Below, piece after piece: positions 38,264 to 49,778 of a stretch of DNA of 64,000 nucleotides. This DNA is from Neelides folsomi. Lineage: Eukaryota > Arthropoda > Collembola > Neelipleona > Neelidae. The notes under the pieces are model-generated. The model worked only from the letters and a program-made list of their open reading frames with translations, made no database searches and was not told where the DNA came from. The position numbers were made by a program, and so were the translations under genes. Location: assembly GCA_034687125.1 (NCBI GenBank), contig JAQGBZ010000097.1, positions 1 to 64,000 of the forward strand, read 5' to 3'. Numbering within the stretch: position 1 is the first letter of the stretch; every line of letters starts with the position of its first letter.

Positions 38264-40329
38264 TTACTCACAATTTTATTATATTAGTCCAAATTACACT
38301 TTCATTTCTAACTCAATTTATCTTATAACTACTCTTTTTTACTCCTATTGTATCCTATTGTATGATACTCCTATTATAAAATTTGTCAACTCTTCAATTA
38401 TTACAATTTAAAGCCTAATACATACACACATAATTACCTATTTGATGTTAAACTTGCTGATACAAATATGTAATTTTTTCTAGTCTTGTAAGTATTATTT
38501 TATTTAATATATCAACAGTTGTTAAACTACAATATGAATATTGTATTCAATATTACAATATAATGATCTTTTTCTCAACTTTATTTAATATAATAAGAAA
38601 TTCTTATATTTTTTATATATTTTTGCTTATTTAACCATAATACACTTGTTACCTATTGTAAAGAATAATACTATACTATATGATAAAGATCGTAATAGTG
38701 AATAAATACTCAAGTTGTCAATTATATTATAAGGAATGAATGAATGATATTTAATAATGATTTTTCAATAAATAATTTTCAACTTACATTAACTTCTTAC
38801 ATTTAGTAACAAAAGGAAGTAAGTAGGTGTGTATGTATGTAATTGTAATTACCTACATATTGGTTAGAAATGTATTTAGGTAAACGGTTTTATCAAAATT
38901 TTTTATCTAATTGTAAATAGTGTATACTTTCAAAACATATTCAATGTTCATACCATAGCATGCATAGTTCAATATTAATTCCAGCTGAAGCTGTTAAAAT
39001 ATCCTAACTTTTGAATAAACTCTTCATTATTACATTAATTACAAATTGCCATTAATCTGTACTTGGTTTATAGTTTTATAATAACTTTTACTCGAAAACT
39101 CATAAGCGTTATGGGGATTTTCATTATTAAATTATTATACAGATACATGGGTACATTTAATTATTAGAATTACTAGAAAATGTATTGTAATTTATTATAT
39201 GTTAACATTAAAACAAAGATCTGTATGTACAGGGTGGGCCATAAGTATCTTTCTTTTTTAAATAAACAATCGTATAAAAAAGAAAGATACTTATGGCCCA
39301 CCTTATTTAAATGACTCATTGTTAGGTTGTTCTTTCTTGTATTTTCTCTAAATTTCATTTGAACAATAATTTGCTTCTTTTATGGAAGTGCGGAGCGTTC
39401 CATTTAATAATGTCAGGAGTAAATCTCCTTGATGGCCACAAACCTGAGATTGATCTTAAATATTTGCAATGTGGGCCAAAGAGTTGCGTGAGTTTTGGTT
39501 CATAATGATTCAAGGAGAACGGGGAAGGTGATGGGGAGGTAAAAGGCATGCGAAAGTTCAATTGGAGTCCTTTTAAATGTAATTTCCATTGATTCCAGTG
39601 GGAGAGGAAAGAACGGACTTCCAACCGGAAACATCCCTCATATATTTCCTCACAAGGAGAAAACTGGGTCTTGGAATACTTTCATTACTTTCACACTAAT
39701 TTACTGCTCCCGTCACTTTTTAAATAGATGACCATGCATTTGGTAATATAGGACCTAAATAACCACTTCATAGTTTAATATCTAGTATAACTAATATTAG
39801 TATTACTGTACTGTATGTACTTACATATCCACCACTTATACATGTGTAGAGTATTAAGAATTAGGATCCATAAACTTTTTTTATTTTTATGCAATTAATA
39901 CATTACTAACTTACCTACAGATATTGTACACATGACACATAATATTTATATAGAGGGAATGCATGCTTCCTATTTTAAAATTTTACTATTTGCAAAAATT
40001 ATATGGATATGATATTCATATTGTTATATATACACATGTGTATTGTTATATTTGAAGGTTGCATATATGGTAAATGCCACTAGTTTACATGAATACGTAA
40101 ACTCATAAATATTTATACAAAAATATGTATTTACCATTAGTGTATGGTTTAGGGCATGAAGTGAATTTGTTCATAGTTTGGAGCTTGGATAATAAAAGCA
40201 ATTCATCTCCGTTTCGGAGAAAGTGGACCGACACGAAAGAGGTTAGTTAAGAATCGAGAACGCAATCGTTGAGTTGATTACTTCTTCTTACCTTTTTCCT
40301 CTCCAGTCTCCTTCTGAGGTCTTGTCAAC
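38264..40329. other. Intergenic region, AT-rich, with a small MITE
   Basis: Mostly AT-rich simple sequence. A short hairpin element lies at 39230-39303. A less AT-rich patch at about 39,360-39,680 has open frames of doubtful quality. The promoter of the next gene should lie in the last ~200 bases. Confidence 0.45.
39230..39303. mobile_element. Hairpin MITE with mariner-like TA site
   Basis: The sequence (TA)CAGGGTGGGCCATAAGTATC is followed about 20 bases later by its reverse complement. About 28 bases pair on each side (GGTGGGCCATAAGTATCTTT core), around a loop of about 16 bases. TA flanks both ends and a CAGGGTGGGCCAT start resembles Tc1/mariner-type ends. The right end lacks two or three terminal bases. 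Confidence 0.7.
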
Positions 40330-42916
40330 ATGCACCACTCCACGCGCTACGATGACTTGGACCATCTCAAGGCGGAGTTGGAACAGGAAAAGCGATACAG
40401 GTGAGATGGGCGCATAATTAATTCCCTTCAAGTGTCTATATATGATAGAAGATCTCAGACACGTGAAGTAATGGCTAGTAATATCAAAATTTAGTTAGTA
40501 ATATTATTAATGAGATCCCTTGAATGAACTCCTTCAATTGAAGCCGTCTTCTTTGGGATGAAATTCCTTTTAATATTTGTAATCTACCCAAAATACCCTA
40601 TTATGTATTTTCTAGAATAAATGACCATTTATGGAAAATGTACTATATTTTATACCATTATAAAATGCATTTTTCATACCTAATACATAAGTACGGATAA
40701 ATATTAAGTAGTGGTGTAATGAATGCTTAAAATTGCTTATATTACAATATATTTAAATTAAAATAAGTTTATTTGTTTAAATACTTTAATGTATAACTAT
40801 TGTAAGAGCATTTATAATAAATATAACATTTATAAATTTCATTTTTATCTTAATCAATTCTTTACATTAATTATGTTGGTAGTCAATATGTACTAATTTT
40901 CACCATTTGTGCACTGTGAATAAATTTTACTAAATAAGATAAATAAATTTTAATTATAGAGAGACGATTGAATGGTCGAACACTGAAATGGAGAGGTCGA
41001 TTGGAGAGCTGGAAGCTTATCTCAACGAACTGGAAGGAAGCTCTTGTAAGAAAGTTTAAAAAAATGAACTGTCATACCTAAAGGACCTAAACCTAATATT
41101 ACAAATTACAATTAATAACAGTTATCCATTAAACATAAATACATAAACCTATATATTATAAATAACATATTGTTTAATTGTTTATTAAATAAACCTAACT
41201 TATACATACCTAGTACTTATAAATATAATTAATTATTTGTTAGTGGATGACAACGAATGGAAAGTTCGTTTCGAGTCTCAAACGGCACAAAACAAACAAC
41301 TTCAAGAGCAAAAGGATTGGCTCGAAACTGAACTTGTTGAGGCTCGAAGAAAACTCACGACAGGTAAATCATTTCCAAAGGAGACTTTCAAAATGATGAC
41401 GACGCCTTATATTTTGATTGAATATTCTATAAAATAAATTATTTGACATTGTTAAAATATTAACATAAAATTTGGAATATCTTAATTGTAATTTAAATGC
41501 GATTAAAGTTATTAATTGAAAATGGAACGGTTTGTTTTTCTTTTTATAGGATCGTACCCTGAAGCCATGAATTTCAATTTGGATGCTCTCAACGAAGTAA
41601 GAATGCTCAATTAATTTAATTGTTTCGCATTGCATCCAGAGGATAACTTTACAATTTTATTATTAATTATTTTAATTTTGCTGTATAGTCGGAGCTCCTT
41701 CGGCTGGTCAAACACTTGGAGCGGATGCGGAATGACTTCTACAGCACTTTAAGGGACACGGAGTGGAAGCTGGATAAAGAATCGAAAGTAATGAACTCAA
41801 TCAACTCCATTGACCTACATTATAATTTTATTTAAAAAAGTATCTTCATGTGATGGTCTCAAATACATCTATGTCCGTTATACATACACTGTATAATAAC
41901 TATATTACTTACCTATTTTATAACTATGGACTTGTTTGGTGATGAGAGAGATGGGAGAGATGAATATGACGCCTCTGGTCGAATCTCATGATTATTATCT
42001 TTGGCTCATCAATATATAGGAATTCCATCACTTCGACGAGATGCGACGCGTCTACCGAGTTGACCTCAAACACGCAAACCAAACGATTGAGCGGCTTCGT
42101 CTCAACCAAGTCCTCGACTCGAGTGGGATCGTCAGCCCACTTTCATACCCTGCCATGCTCAGGTTGAAACAATTGAGAAATCCAATCAATGATATAATAA
42201 ATATCTTAACATGTACTTAGGGATGGAAATCCTCGTCCGGTCTATGACAAGAAAGGATCAAAGAAGAGTGGGAAGGGAAGGAAGGGAAGTCCTTCACGAG
42301 CAAAATCTCGTCTTGGTAAGAAGAAGGAACCAGAGACTTTACCGGGTGACTCATTTATGACTCGAGCACACCTTTAATTTAATCGCCTTGTTTTATTATA
42401 AATTTATAAACAATTATAGTGAATATATTGGCTATGAAACATTTGAGGTGAGACACACTCCAATTAGCATGCCACTATATGATTCGATTGTCAACAGTGC
42501 ATTATCTCACTTTTCTTTAAATGACTACCACTATGGTCAGATATGTATTTTGAACATAGAACTTTTTAATATTTAGTTTTTCTGTTAAGATGCATTTTGA
42601 ATTTTTGTTCATTAGAAGGTCGCAGATTAATAATTATACTGTATTGGTAATACGTAATTGTAGGTAGCTACTTTCTATGTAGGTAATACCATAACCATAT
42701 TATTATGCATCATTATTTGACAATGAATAATGGTAGATGCAATATTGTATTTATACTTATAATACATTTTGATTTAAAGTATGCTCAATTTCATCTGTAT
42801 TATAAATGAAGTAAAAGCTAATTTAAACTTTAGATGATGGTGAGCCTGGAAATGACAACGAAGATGGAGGTTCTGGAGATTTGCCTGATCCATCGTCACT
42901 GAACTTGAATGAGTAG
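40330..42916 (+). CDS. CCDC169: CCDC169-like coiled-coil protein
   Basis: Eight exons, 40330-40400, 40960-41045, 41244-41363, 41550-41596, 41689-41787, 42020-42162, 42221-42315 and 42834-42916, give about 247 residues. The N-terminal half is coiled coil and matches vertebrate CCDC169 in order: LKAELEQEK, then IGELEAYLNELEG, then DDNEWKVRFESQTAQNKQL. A second helix (LLRLVKHLERMRNDFYSTL) follows, then a basic tail (KKGSKKSGKGRKGSPSRAKS). CCDC169 has no established function. If the intron after 42315 is retained, the reading frame stays open for 20 more codons and stops before 42,380, giving an alternative C-terminus (PETLPGDSFMTRAHL); which form is used cannot be told. Confidence 0.8.
40401..40959 (+). 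other. First intron of the CCDC169-like gene
   Basis: AT-rich intron bounded by GTGAG and TTATAG; nothing else is recognised. Confidence 0.6.
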
Positions 42917-43963
42917 AAAGGATCCATTTGAATCATCTTTAGAACTTTCAATGATCCCATTGTAATAGAATAAGTAAGATATTGAAGGATTTAATTCAAC
43001 TTTTAGAACTAAATTTAACCTCAGTCTAAAATAATTAAATGTTTTAAAAGATTTTGCGGCCTAATCAAATAACATTCCCTTTTATTTAACAAGTTTTTAA
43101 TTACAACTATTATACGTTATGTAATTAAAAATTTTATATGTTAATTATTTCATTTCCTTCTTTTCTTTATGCCACTATCATACTTATAAAAAACGTATTA
43201 ACTTTCCATTCAAAATATATTAATTTAACAACATATGAACCACCAATGCTATAAACACTATATAAACATTATATAAAGCTTTGCATTGTATTATTGGGGT
43301 TTAAATATATTACTCTAAATGTAAGTTATATTTCCTATCTTTGCTCCTTTTAAATATAAAAAATTACGATTTGTTATTAGAAAAGAAAAAATTGTACCTT
43401 CATACCATTAAATACTCTATTTAAAATAAGTTTAGACTTTAGATTAGTTTACATAATTTTTAATTTGAATAAAGTTTTGTTTGTTTTAACATGAAGCGTT
43501 TCTTATGCTGAATCATATACATATACAGCCCGCTTACTTTGTAGTGTTCTTTTTTAAATCCCTAATAATACTTACTTTAATACTACTTCCTTAGTTATTA
43601 GAAATTCAAAAAAGAACATTACAAAGTAAATGGGCCGTATATTATAAATTATAAATGAAACCCCGTTAAACAATAATTATCATAAATGGTTAAAACGATG
43701 AAGTTGTGTTAAATAAATAAGACACATTATTTAATTGTTATTTATACAACGTTTATTTGAGGCGAAAATGTTTTTTCTTATCATCAACACGTTCTATTGA
43801 GTTAATAGGGCATTGCATTGTAAACACATTGAGTTTTTTTGGAGGCGCTATGGAGGGACTTTCATAGAAAGCAGATTCACATCCACTCCACGAGGCACCA
43901 CCACACACGGGAATGGCCGGCTGATCTCAACCTCCTCAAAATATTCCCAGTTTAGAAGTTCAA
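42917..43963. other. Intergenic region with a hairpin MITE
   Basis: 3'UTR of the CCDC169-like gene and AT-rich sequence, a MITE at 43526-43637, then the promoter/5'UTR of the CAAP1-like gene. The exon-like sequence at 43,813-43,963 is in frame with nothing and is probably 5'UTR. Confidence 0.45.
43526..43637. mobile_element. Mariner-type hairpin MITE with TA duplication
   Basis: 112 bases between TA dinucleotides (43524-43525 and 43638-43639). The ends are inverted repeats of about 30 bases with a few mismatches: CAGCCCGCTTACTTTGTAGT on the left against CGGCCCATTTACTTTGTAAT read from the right. No coding capacity; the TA target is typical of Tc1/mariner elements. Confidence 0.78.
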
Positions 43964-46274
43964 ATGTCACGACAAGTGTCAGCAAAACGACGAGTGACAA
44001 TCATTTCCGACGAGGAGGAAGGTGAGGAAAAGGTGGAAGAACTTCCAAAGCGAAAGAAACGAAAGAGAGATGTCAAAGTTCCTAAAGAGGGAAAAGTGGA
44101 GAAGGTGAGCCGGAAGAAGAGCAATAAGCGACAATCCCCAAGCAGCGAAAGAGATTCACTATATGACCTGGACTCATCGTTTGATCAAACGGCTCCGCTC
44201 CTTCCGCTCAAAGAATTTGTTAGTGATCGTCCAAAGTTGCTACAAGAAGCTATGATTGCTTTAAAAGGGAAAAGGCTCAACGCGATGATGCCTCATCATT
44301 TAAAAGTTGGTTCGACATTTTTCTTCATTATTAAATAACATTTAAAATAATAATAATATAGTAATAATTTAATAAGGATATTTGCTATTTTTAATTAATT
44401 ATTAATATGTTATTATTTAATTTAAATCATGATTTATGTAATTGTTTTTGAATTCCATTAGAGTTACTCCAAATCTGATTTCGAAGATTGCTGTTTAGAT
44501 GTTCTGGATCGATTTAGCAACGAAACGATAATTGCAGTTCTTGAAGGTTTTTTTACTATTCAATTTCTTCATTTATTCTTCACGTAATGGTTTTTCCTTT
44601 GGATTAAAGTCGTTTTCTTTTTAATAGGCCGATCCGAAAGTTCGACTGAGAGCCCAAAAGGTGACAATCAAATCACAGATTAATGACTATTAATAAAATA
44701 ATTCTATTCGCCATTTCTCGGCGTTTCTTTTTTAATATTCCCATTATTTTTAAGTTTTAGAAACTAAAGAGAAGGGGAAAGATTTATCGGTGAATAAATT
44801 GAAGTCTTTACTCAAAATTGACAGTCATTTAAAGGCCACTTCATCTAGCACATCTAAAGGTAATAAAAACATTAATTTAGACGATAGCTATATGAACAAT
44901 AACACTTTCAATTTATTTATTTAATCTTTTTCATTGGTAGTGAAAAAGAAAGAGAAAAGGGCTCCTGCAAAATTGGAAAGCGACTCATCCTCCAGCTCAT
45001 CCGAGTCCGACGCTCCCAAGAAGTCCAAGAAAGAGAAGAAAAAGAAAAAGGCAAAGGTCTCAAAGTCAAAGAAAAAGGACAAGAAAAAGAAGAAGAAAAA
45101 GAAGAAGGTCACGGTGCTGAAAGAGGATTCTGATGCTGCCACATTGTTACCAGGTGGTCAACGAACCATCATGGAACTTTTAGAGTTGGAGTTTAGGGCC
45201 AAAGCTATTAAAGCTCTTTTGAAGAGTCAAGGCGTCCAAGGAAACATCGACCAGCTTATTAATGGGGACGAGAAGAATAAGTCAGTAGCGAAGGAAAAGA
45301 CAATAGTGGTTGAAGAAGAGACCCTAAAGGTAGATCAAGCTGAAGAGGACAAAAAGGCAAAAGAGGGAGAAAAAGCACATGAGATGGCAAAGGAAGAAGA
45401 CAGAGACGATTTCACAGAAGAAGAAGGCGATGTGACCGAAGAAGACGAAAATGACGCTGCGACAGTAGAAGAAGAAAAAGTCGATGTTACAGAAGAAGAA
45501 GAAAAAAGCGAAGTTTCAGAGGAAGAAAAAGATGAGGTGTCAGAGGAAGAGGCAAAAGAGGACGAGATAGCAGATGTGACTAAAAAATTGGAGGACCAAT
45601 TTATCAGTCCATTGTCTAACGAATGTGCAAATGAAGAATATGACGACGATGACATACTTGACCTAGGGTTCAATGACAGTACAAACTTGGGAGGTTCTGT
45701 TTACGAAAGTCTCTTGCCTCCTCCACAAATGAGTCAAAATGGAAAGACTACAAAGGAAGAAATGGAAAAAGTTCCCAAATCTCCAACTCATGAAGACATA
45801 ATGAGCGACGAAGACGAAATGGACGATGACAAAGGATGCGAAGCCCAGAAGGCGGTCAAGGTAAATGAAGAACCGAGAGAAATTGAGGAGAATGAACCTG
45901 AGTCTGAATCTCACCCTCAGAGCGAGAACGATGCCCAAGACGACGATAGACCTGAGACGTGGTATGAGCGATGGTACTTGAGCAAGAAGGTTCAAAATGT
46001 AGTGAAGTCCACCAAGATGATGGCCAAGGTCCGGAAAGGGCAGAAGGATGGGAAGAACAAGGCATTGGAAGAGAAACCGGTTAAAGTGGACATCATCGGG
46101 AGCATTTCTGAGTACCAGAGCCTGTTCGGAGAGTCCGAAAGTCAAAATGAGAAGGTTGAGCCTGAGAAAGAAGAAAAGACTGAACCCGACCAAGTTATCC
46201 CTCCACCAGCCCCTCAAGAGGAAGATGACGAGGATGAGAACGATGAGCTATGGGGAAACATTTTGGGGAATTAA
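43964..46274 (+). CDS. CAAP1: CAAP1-like protein with long acidic C-terminal extension
   Basis: Five exons, 43964-44305, 44462-44546, 44628-44660, 44761-44859 and 44941-46274, join to about 630 residues. The N-terminus is basic with an acidic patch. Residues ~75-145 (LKEFVSDRPKLLQEAMIALK ... FSNETIIAVLEG) match the conserved domain of vertebrate CAAP1 (caspase activity and apoptosis inhibitor 1). A lysine-rich run is followed by IMELLELEFRAKAIKALLKS, which matches the motif that ends vertebrate CAAP1. Here about 365 more residues follow, mostly Glu/Asp-rich, with one non-repetitive block (TWYERWYLSKKVQNVVKS ... IIGSISEYQSLFGE, about 45,955-46,130). CAAP1 modulates caspase-10/mitochondrial apoptosis in human cells; the role here is inferred and could differ. 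AATAAA at 46519-46524 is a likely polyadenylation signal. Confidence 0.88.
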
Positions 46275-49200
46275 AACCTTTATAGTCATTATTTATTTTC
46301 CAATATCCCACGGTTCGATACGCATGGACTGGTTTCTATGAATGTAAGTTTAAAAATATTTTTAAAGCTATATTTACAATGTGAATCAATGTGAAAATGG
46401 ATGTATCTTATTCTGAATATACAAATAGTATAATATATTGTATGTAAGTCTTGTTGTTTTTATAAGAATTTAACGAATGTATTATGTGCCTTTATTAAAT
46501 TTCAGACGACGAAAAATGAATAAACAAAATATCAAGAATTCTTGTACGGTGAATAATTAAACATTTACATCTGCATGAGGCCATTTGTATTTTATTTCTT
46601 ATTCATTAGCATGTTGGGGTAAGTGGGGTTAATAAAGATTAATTGGTTCATCAATATGAGAAGCTTCATATGTTACTTATATTTATGATCGTATATACAG
46701 AATGTTATATAAGCTTACAGGTAGTCCTTTTCCATTTTCTTGACTTACTTCCCAAGGCTCGTGTGAGGTCTCATCTCCAGGAAATGATGAGACATTGAAA
46801 CAAATACTTTGCCGCAACCCACCCCATCCGCATTCTCAATTTGTACTTTAGCTAATGAATTCTTGTTAGGCTGGTATCTAAATATTTGTCTCCGTGTGAT
46901 TGTAAAGAAATGAACCTCGGAAGTCTCATCATTGTCATCAGCAAATGCAGGTTTTATCCATACAGCTTTTATCCAAAGAGAATAGCTAAAAGCCACTTGC
47001 TAATTAATTAAAATTTCAACTCGCGTAAATGAGGAAAGAAAATATTGTTTTATTTTGAGAAGTCTTTAGACAACGATTCAGAACTTGGTTGATTTCCTCT
47101 CGAATGAGAAACTTTATAAACCTCGACGGTAAGGGAGGAAAAGTTTCATTTGAATAAGTCGGTGGAGACTCGATGCCTCAAGGAACGATTTCCATATTGC
47201 GAAAACCAAAAGGCTCACTGACAATGAGCTTAAGTATTTAATCAATCATAAGCATATTATTATTTCAATATTATTTCAATATTAAAAATAAACTTTAAGC
47301 ATATAACATACATACATATATAGGCATATTCATGTATGTACATATTCACTATAATTATGGAATTGCATAATCTCACATGTTAGTTATATTATTGCTAAAT
47401 TGAAAATATTTATATAGAGTATAGTTTAACTAACTAACAAAAGTATTATTATTACAACAAGAAAATAAAAGTTTTTAACATATTGGAATTGAACAAGTAG
47501 ATATTATAGTGTATACTTTTACTTGGTTTAAACTAGAGACTAAAAATTACATATATTTATATAGTAATACATACGTATACAGGTAGAGTAGGTATGTATA
47601 AGTAATTAATGCACAAATGATCCAGTACCTGTCCGAGAATCCTTTGCACAAATGTTTTGATTCATATATGATATAATCTTTTGTGGTGATCAAACCCATT
47701 TTATGATTCGTTGGAAATAGTGTATGTTTTTATGGTTTTCATGCAAATCCACCCTTCTGGATCCATAGGAGGGTCAATGAAGCAGGCCGACTCCTTTCAC
47801 TCAACAATTTGTCTCAACATCGGAGAGTTCTCCCTCTTGTTTGTATGAGGGACTGAGTGGAGAGTGGGTTTAATAAAATTAAGACCGCGTATAATAATAT
47901 GAAGACATGAGAGTAGGGACATATAAAATTGATGGACGTAGTTCCAACTTTGAGTAACATTTCATTTAAGGCGATGGTTATGAGTGAAAACTCGGGTTGG
48001 TTGAGAGAGTTTCCTTACTTTCAACTCGAGCTCATCAGCGGAACCACTGAGCGGGGGTTTGAGATTATCTTGTTGCATGTTCCAGGGTGGAGTTGGGTCA
48101 CGGGATCTTTCCCCCAAACCCGCTAATCAACCTCCTACCTCAATTCTCCACTGCTACACATGGAGGGTCCGTGACGGAGGTGTAAGCTTTCCATTCCCTC
48201 CTAATGCTCTTTGATTAAATGAAACTTTTCCCTCGGATTGAGGAACAGGGGGAATTAGATGGGGTACTTAGGACGGAATATGACTCGGATGACCCAGGAA
48301 TCCCTAATTCTCTTTCCCTCTCCATATAAGGCCATTTAATGAGGAATGAAAGTGTAATTGGAAATTGTTTTAGGAGGAAATACCTCGCACACTCAATCGA
48401 GAGTTAGTGCAATGATTCTTTTGATGGGTGAGAGGGGGACTTGGACCTGTGGGTTCCAAGGTGGGCAGAAAGGCCGGGATGAGATTGACACGCTATATAA
48501 TAAGAGGGAAACGAGCGTTTTACTCCTCTCGCACGCAATCAAGCGAGAATGAGGGAATTTAATAGGAGAAATGCCTTCGCTCCAAGGACCGCTACAACAA
48601 GGGCCTCCCGATTTGGAGCATTTTAGAGGACCGAGGGAGGAGATTGGGGCAGATTGAGCAATGCGAAGAGAAACTACTTTTTATTCTCGGAAGCAGAGAT
48701 TCCCCATGAAGGGAGCGTAGTTATATTACTATATGGCAGATACAAGCAGATTTGGATATAGGGAATTGCAGTGGTCGGGAGATGGGTTGAGCTTCAATTG
48801 GGGATCAGGATCGAGGGCAATCCCCCACTTCGCCCCACAACATGGAAGAGTTGGGACGATCCATCTATATTTATTACTTTTCGGAAGGAGAAGAATGGGA
48901 CTAATAATATTTCTATTACCTTCACGTACCGACTCGCCCGATCACATAACTCTCACTGTCATTATGAATTAGGGGCAGTGGTGGGCGTGTGCGGAGGTCC
49001 GGATATCACATATTTATGCACTCCCTATCTCCTCATCTGCATGGGCTCATCCTCGACACAACAATTTCCCATATTCCTCCTTCGAGGAGAAGAATAAACT
49101 TCTTATTTCAATTTGTATTCAGCTCTCGAGAACCTCGGAGATCCTATCAGCTCGAAATTTCTGGGAGGCGGAGACGCCAAGAGATTGCGGCTCATAAAGG

Positions 49201-49434
49201 AGAAACTTCAGCTTTCCTATTTAACCATTATCTCATGCCCTCAGCCCTTAAAGACAGCAGCAGTCAGCTGAATACGGAAGGTCCGAGGAATTGAATCACC
49301 CGCATTGGCCATCCACTGGCGCACATGGACCTAACAACCCCGTCACAGCCTCTTCCTTATTAATCCGTTTATTTCGAAGACCAAACTTGGAGGCTCGAGG
49401 AGAAACTAAGAAACCAAGTTCCCTCTATTACTTA
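46275..49434. other. Intergenic region, AT-rich then GC-richer
   Basis: 3'UTR of the CAAP1-like gene to about 46,525. A minus-strand orphan frame lies at 46745-46985 (listed separately). 47,200-47,690 is simple AT-rich sequence with TACATA/TATGTA repeats. From about 47,700 the sequence becomes GC-richer and non-repetitive but shows no convincing exon on either strand. Confidence 0.45.
46745..46985 (-). CDS. Orphan terminal exon candidate, unknown product
   Basis: A minus-strand frame of about 80 codons ends in a stop at 46745. Two AG acceptors precede it (ending at 46986 and 47000). The peptide reads like a normal folded protein (for example DETSEVHFFTITRRQIF and KVQIENADGVGCGKVFV). A further open stretch at about 47,023-47,175 on the same strand could be an upstream exon, but the joint is not in clear phase. 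The family is not recognised; it could be a remnant of a gene or transposon. Confidence 0.35.
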
Positions 49435-49776
49435 CAGTAAAAGCTCAAATAGAACGTGGGTCTCAAATATATAAACGTATATTATACATGTTTAACTATT
49501 TATAAACATTCGTAAAAGACAAATATATTTCAAAATTACTAACAATTGCACTATATTGAGATAAAAGTTAAACTTAAAGAATAATAAATCATAAAAGAAT
49601 CAATAAATCATTGAATTTAAACTTAAAACTCTTAAAATTATCTTTCTAGTTAGACATGAAATAATTTTATTTAAATACAACGCGGGGCTCAAATAGAACG
49701 CGGGTTCAATTAGAGCGCGGGGGGTAAATTAAATTTGGCGAATAGAGCGCGGGGCGCTCTATTTGAGCTATTACTG
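49435..49776. mobile_element. TA-flanked inverted-repeat element with CTCAAATAGA(A/G)CG ends
   Basis: 342 bases between TA dinucleotides (49433-49434, 49777-49778). The left end CAGTAAAAGCTCAAATAGAA and the inverse of the right end, CAGTAATAGCTCAAATAGAG, match at 18 of 20 positions. Inside the right end the motif CAAATAGAACGCGGG recurs in degenerate tandem copies rich in GCGGGG. TA duplication and a CAGTA start fit the Tc1/mariner/pogo group. No coding capacity. Confidence 0.82.
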
Positions 49777-49778
49777 TA

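Noticed and set aside
38401-38900. Possible tRNA or structured RNA in AT-rich spacer
   Set aside because: No cloverleaf with A and B box promoters could be recognised here or elsewhere; hairpins in the window are transposon-like inverted repeats.
45335-46217. Long minus-strand open frames opposite the CAAP1-like last exon
   Set aside because: They are antisense shadows of the Glu/Lys-rich coding exon, with Ser/Phe/Leu-rich low-complexity products.
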